From Pontibacter chinhatensis (GTDB lineage: Bacteria > Bacteroidota > Bacteroidia > Cytophagales > Hymenobacteraceae), in contig NZ_FOOT01000001.1 of the NCBI RefSeq assembly GCF_900113285.1, forward strand, positions 1,116,001 to 1,180,000: a stretch of DNA of 64,000 nucleotides, given 5' to 3'. Shown here piece after piece: positions 60,419 to 64,000 of the stretch (its first letter is position 1; each line of letters starts with the position of its first letter). Made by a program: the position numbers and the translations under genes. Below the pieces are notes generated by a model. That model was not told where the DNA came from. It saw nothing but the letters and a program-made list of their open reading frames with translations, and did no database searches.

Positions 60419-63124
60419 ATGACCTATATTCCCTCGGCCACCTACCGTGTGCAGATCTCGCCAAAGCTGAAGCTCAGCGACATCAGGCAGCTGATCCCGT
60501 ACCTGCACGAGCTAGGCGTTAGCACCATCTATGCCGCCCCCTTTTTCTGCGCCCGCCCCGGCAGTGAGCATGGCTACGACGTTACCGCCCCTTACGACAT
60601 TAGCCCCGATATCGGCACCAAAAAGGAGCTGCAGGAGATAGCACTGGAGCTGAAGCGCCGCAACATGGGCTGGCTGCAAGACATCGTGCCTAACCATATG
60701 GCTTTTCACCCCGACAACGTGTGGCTGATGGATGTGCTGGAGAAGGGGCCGCAGTCGCACTTTTACACTTTCTTCGACATTCACTTCCACCACCCGGATT
60801 TCAGCGGGCAGGTGATGGTGCCGTTTCTGGGGGAGCCGCTGGAGAAGGTGCTGGAGCAGAACCAGCTGGAGCTGAAACTGAGCGATAAGGGCATCTCGAT
60901 CAACTATTTTGACAATGCCTATCCGTTATGTGTTTCGTGTTACCGGCCGCTGCTGGAGGAGGCGCTGCAGGTGTCGGGCAACCCCGAGGTAACGCCACTG
61001 GCGGAGCAAAGCATGAAGGAGCTGGCCCTGCACGAGGCGGAGGAAAGTATAAACCCTGCTGCCTGGGGCAACTTTAAGCGGAAGCTGTACAAAAACGAAA
61101 CCCTGCGTCAGGCGCTGGAGCAGGTGTTGCAAAGTATAAACGGCAAAGATAAGAAGCTACGGAAGCTATTGCAGAAGCAGCACTTTACACTTTGCCACTG
61201 GCAGGATACGGAGCGGCAGATAAATTACCGCCGCTTCTTCACCGTAAACGACCTGATCTGCCTGCGCATGGAGAAGCCGGAGGTGTTTGAGCAGTACCAC
61301 CAGTTCATCAAGCAGCTCTGTGACCAGGAGCTGGTGCAGGGCCTGCGCGTGGACCATGTGGATGGCCTGTTTGACCCGGCTACGTACCTGAAGCGCCTGC
61401 GCCAGCTGGCCGGGCCGGAGCAATATGTGGTGGTGGAGAAGATTCTGGAGGGCGAGGAGCACATGCCGGAGAACTGGCCGATCCAGGGCAACAGCGGCTA
61501 CGACTTCCTGGCCTGGATCAGCAACCTTTATACTTCCGCCAGCGGCCGCGAGCAGATCACGCAGGCCTATAGCCGCCTGGTAGCCGATGCCGCCACTGAC
61601 TATGAGCAGCTGGTGTTCGACAAGAAAATGTTCATCCTGACTAGTTACATGCAGGGGGAGCTGGAGAATCTGCTGCGGCTACTGCAGGAGCGCCAGCTGA
61701 TACCGCTGGAGCCGGAGGAGCAGTGGCGAAAGGCCCTGGCAACACTGCTGGCCGCCTGGCCGGTGTACCGTATCTATAGCAACGATTTGCCGATCGCCAA
61801 AGAAGAGTTGAAGGTGGTGGAAGAGGCGTTTGAGGAAGCACATAGGCAAGCTCCGGCTTTGAAAGAGCAGTTGCAGCACCTGCACTCGCTTTTTATACTG
61901 GAGCCGGAGGACACCGAAAGCCGGAAGCACCACAAGTTATACTTTGTCATGCGCAGTCAGCAGTTTACGGGACCGCTGGCGGCCAAGGGCGTGGAGGACA
62001 CAACCTTCTACAACTATAACCGGCTTATCTCGCTCAACGAAGTGGGCAACAGCCCGGAAATATTCCATCTGAGTGCGCAGGACTTCCATGAGCGCATGCT
62101 ATACCGGCAGCGTACCTACCCACACTCCATCAACGCCACCGCCACCCACGACACCAAGCGCGGCGAGGACGCCCGCCTGCGCCTGAACGTGCTGACGGAG
62201 CTGGTTGACGAATGGGAACAGAAGGCAAAAGAGTGGATGGAGATCTCGAGAAAGTGTACTTCGGAGCCGGTGGAGAACGATTTATACTTTCTGCTGCAGA
62301 CCTTGCTGGGCGTGATGCCGCTGAACGGCGAGGTTGACGAAACCCTGGTGACAAGGGTGCAGGAATACCTGGAAAAAGCGCTGCGGGAGGCCAAAAACAA
62401 AACCGACTGGTCGGCGCCGAACGAGAAGTATGAGCAGGCCATGAAGGACTTGGTGCAGCAGTTGCTGATGCAGGACGAGGACTTTATGCACTCCTTTCAG
62501 CCGTTCTTCCTGAAAGTGGCGCACTATAGTTGGCTGTACTCGCTTGGCCAGACGCTGCTCAAAATCACCTGTCCCGGCGTGCCGGATGTGTACCAGGGCA
62601 CCGAGCTCTGGGACTTGAGCCTGGTAGACCCCGACAACCGCCGCCCTGTGGATTACGACCAGCGCCGCCGCTACCTGCAGGAGCTGCAGCAGGCAGAGGC
62701 GCAAAGTATAGAAAAGCTGCACGAGGCGCTGTTGCAACATCCTGAGACCGGTAAAGTGAAGTTATACTTGCTGCACAAAGCCCTCACCACCCGCCGCGAC
62801 CTGCAAGCCCTTTACGATAAGGGGGAGTACATTCCGCTGCAGGTGCAGGGGCCAAAGCAGGAGCACGTGCTGGCCTTCGCCCGCCACCACCAGGGGCAGT
62901 GGGCGCTGGTGGCCGTTCCACTGTTGTTGGTAAGTCTGGTAGGCAGCCACGAGCAGCCGCTGGGCCAGGAAGTATGGCAGGACACCAGTATAATCCTGCC
63001 GGACAACGCCCCGAAAGTATGGCAGCAGGCACTTGGCAACGGCACTCTAAACGCAACCAATGCCCTGCCAGTAGCGGACGTTCTTAAAACGTTCCCGGTA
63101 GCACTTTTATCTGCCGGTTCTTAA
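60419..63124 (+). CDS. treY: malto-oligosyltrehalose synthase
   Basis: 901 residues. TreY converts the reducing end of maltodextrin into a trehalose unit. The start ATYRVQISPKLKLSDIRQLIPYL and APFFCARPGSEHGYDVT are typical, as is the second block IVPNHMAFHPDN. GLRVDHVDGLFDP carries the nucleophile Asp, VVVEKILEGEE the Glu, and NATATHDTKRGEDARLR the third Asp. The C-terminal region has CPGVPDVYQGTELWDLSLVDPDNRRPVDY. I count ten AAGTAT/ATACTT words in this gene alone, in all three reading frames. The gene follows GH57 at 2 bases. Confidence 0.95.
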   Translation: MTYIPSATYRVQISPKLKLSDIRQLIPYLHELGVSTIYAAPFFCARPGSEHGYDVTAPYDISPDIGTKKELQEIALELKRRNMGWLQDIVPNHMAFHPDNVWLMDVLEKGPQSHFYTFFDIHFHHPDFSGQVMVPFLGEPLEKVLEQNQLELKLSDKGISINYFDNAYPLCVSCYRPLLEEALQVSGNPEVTPLAEQSMKELALHEAEESINPAAWGNFKRKLYKNETLRQALEQVLQSINGKDKKLRKLLQKQHFTLCHWQDTERQINYRRFFTVNDLICLRMEKPEVFEQYHQFIKQLCDQELVQGLRVDHVDGLFDPATYLKRLRQLAGPEQYVVVEKILEGEEHMPENWPIQGNSGYDFLAWISNLYTSASGREQITQAYSRLVADAATDYEQLVFDKKMFILTSYMQGELENLLRLLQERQLIPLEPEEQWRKALATLLAAWPVYRIYSNDLPIAKEELKVVEEAFEEAHRQAPALKEQLQHLHSLFILEPEDTESRKHHKLYFVMRSQQFTGPLAAKGVEDTTFYNYNRLISLNEVGNSPEIFHLSAQDFHERMLYRQRTYPHSINATATHDTKRGEDARLRLNVLTELVDEWEQKAKEWMEISRKCTSEPVENDLYFLLQTLLGVMPLNGEVDETLVTRVQEYLEKALREAKNKTDWSAPNEKYEQAMKDLVQQLLMQDEDFMHSFQPFFLKVAHYSWLYSLGQTLLKITCPGVPDVYQGTELWDLSLVDPDNRRPVDYDQRRRYLQELQQAEAQSIEKLHEALLQHPETGKVKLYLLHKALTTRRDLQALYDKGEYIPLQVQGPKQEHVLAFARHHQGQWALVAVPLLLVSLVGSHEQPLGQEVWQDTSIILPDNAPKVWQQALGNGTLNATNALPVADVLKTFPVALLSAGS

Positions 63125-63215
63125 TTGTTAATTATTAGATTTCTAACTTTTTAACTTTCTAACTGAAAAACGCAACATATTGCGTCTCTACAACTCTCTA
63201 ACTCCCAAACTCCCC
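63125..63215. repeat. intergenic repeat with TCTAACT words and an ACGCAA/TTGCGT palindrome
   Basis: TTCTAACTTTTTAACTTTCTAAC words are followed by ACGCAACATATTGCGT (63170-63185), a palindrome with 6-bp arms, then CTCTAC. This belongs to the same low-complexity spacer class as the paa and mscS spacers. It splits treY from malQ but does not look like a terminator. Confidence 0.5.
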
Positions 63216-64000
63216 ATGATTGTACCTCAACGCAGCGCAGGCATTCTGCTTCACATCACCTCCCTTCCCTCCCGCTTCGGCATCGGCGACTTGGGGCCGG
63301 AGGCGTTTAGGTTTGCCGACCAGCTACAGGAGGCGGGGCAACGATACTGGCAGATCCTGCCGCTCAACCCTACCGAGGTTGGTACGGGCAACTCACCCTA
63401 CAGCAGCCACTCGGCCTTTGCCGGAAACCCGCTGCTCATCAGCCCGGAGGAACTGGTGCACGATGGCCTGCTGCACAACAAGGATTTGCAGCACAAAGAG
63501 AAGTCTGACGATGCCCGTGTGGACTTTGAGCAAGTGACAAAGTATAAACTGAAGCTATTGCGCAAGGCCTACCAGAACTTTAGCGAGGAACTACCGGACG
63601 TGCTCTGGAAAGATTTTACCAGTTTTCAGAAGGAGCAGAAGCGGTGGCTCCAGGATTACGCACATTTTGTCGCCTTCAGGCATCATTTCAAAAACAAGAG
63701 CTGGACAGAGTGGCCCGAAGAGATAAAGTGGCGCGACGGGCAGGCTGTGGAGCAGCTGGCCGAAAAGCTGCGCGAGCAGGTGGAGTATGAGATGTTTCTG
63801 CAGTTCCTGTTCTATCGCCAGTGGCAGCGGCTGAAGGAGTACTGCCTCAGCAAAGGCATCCTTTTCTTTGGCGACATGCCCTTTTACGTGAGCCACGACA
63901 GCGCTGACGTTTGGAGCCACCCCAGTATTTTTAAGCTCGACCGTGATGGCAAACCCACTGCTGTATCCGGAGTGCCGCCGGATTATTTCAGTGAGACAGG
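63216..64000 (+). CDS. malQ: 4-alpha-glucanotransferase (amylomaltase), 5' part
   Basis: About 261 residues are visible from ATG 63216 (MIVPQRSAGILLHITSLPSR) to the window edge. GH77 motifs are FGIGDLGPEAFRFADQL, YWQILPLNPTEVGTGNSPYSS and ILFFGDMPFYVSHDSADVW, then GVPPDYFSETG at the edge. Amylomaltase shuffles alpha-1,4-glucan chains and trims maltose or maltotriose, which would supply or remove short dextrins for TreY and GlgE. The catalytic Asp and Glu lie beyond the window. Confidence 0.93.
   Translation, partial: MIVPQRSAGILLHITSLPSRFGIGDLGPEAFRFADQLQEAGQRYWQILPLNPTEVGTGNSPYSSHSAFAGNPLLISPEELVHDGLLHNKDLQHKEKSDDARVDFEQVTKYKLKLLRKAYQNFSEELPDVLWKDFTSFQKEQKRWLQDYAHFVAFRHHFKNKSWTEWPEEIKWRDGQAVEQLAEKLREQVEYEMFLQFLFYRQWQRLKEYCLSKGILFFGDMPFYVSHDSADVWSHPSIFKLDRDGKPTAVSGVPPDYFSET

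Noticed and set aside
1..64000. AAGTATA words as promoters (TATACTTTG looks like the Bacteroidetes -7 box TAnnTTTG)
   Set aside because: The spacing between TA and TTTG is off by one in most copies, -33 TTG elements are missing, and most copies lie inside genes in both orientations.

Overview
The window is a piece of a Bacteroidota chromosome, most likely a Cytophagales member close to Hymenobacteraceae/Pontibacter (placement is inference). Grounds: a type IX secretion (T9SS) pair (PorU2-like C25 peptidase plus a PorV-family barrel), a protein with a T9SS C-terminal sorting domain, a CrtZ-type carotene hydroxylase, Bacteroidetes-type promoters (TTG-N20-TAnnTTTG), weak Shine-Dalgarno sequences, and moderate GC with many hairpin terminators. 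The most striking genome-wide signal is a very frequent word, AAGTAT[A/G] / [T/C]ATACTT. It occurs in genes in every reading frame, on both strands, between genes, and as inverted pairs inside terminator stems.

Layout. 1-9.3 kb: end of crtZ, an enoyl-CoA hydratase family gene, a TetR regulator with a clear operator, and the phenylacetyl-CoA epoxidase genes paaA, paaB (internally duplicated), paaC and paaD; paaE lies 3 kb away on the other strand beyond a META-domain lipoprotein and an M3 oligopeptidase. 9.5-16.1 kb: an HNH/AP2 protein, an M23 peptidase, an MscS channel, a LolC/E-like permease, NamZ (DUF1343), fmt and folA. 16.2-22.4 kb: the 1688-residue PorU2-like protein and its PorV-like neighbour. 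22.6-25.5 kb: PadR regulator plus a PspC/DUF2807 membrane protein. 26-31.3 kb: cca, tsaC, methylmalonyl-CoA epimerase, then iscS-iscU-unknown-iscA. 31.4-44.6 kb: a nuclease lipoprotein, a TPR histidine kinase, sbcC and sbcD separated by two small genes, a rhodanese with an ArsR regulator, a T9SS cargo protein, a Cys-rich lipoprotein and a double Usp protein.

44.9-64 kb is an alpha-glucan/trehalose supercluster: an OtsA-OtsB fusion, then two divergent operons, glgE/treS-maltokinase/glgB (minus) and treZ/GH57-DUF3536/treY/malQ (plus, cut by the window end). Together they encode trehalose synthesis from sugar nucleotide (OtsA), trehalose conversion to maltose-1-phosphate and branched glucan (TreS-Mak, GlgE, GlgB), and trehalose release from glucan (TreYZ). 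The OtsB half has lost its usual nucleophilic Asp, GlgB carries an N-terminal AT-hook tail, and a poorly characterised GH57 protein sits where a debranching enzyme would be expected.

I see no rRNA, intact tRNA, CRISPR array, prophage or insertion sequence. One tRNA-like relic lies at 39.2 kb.
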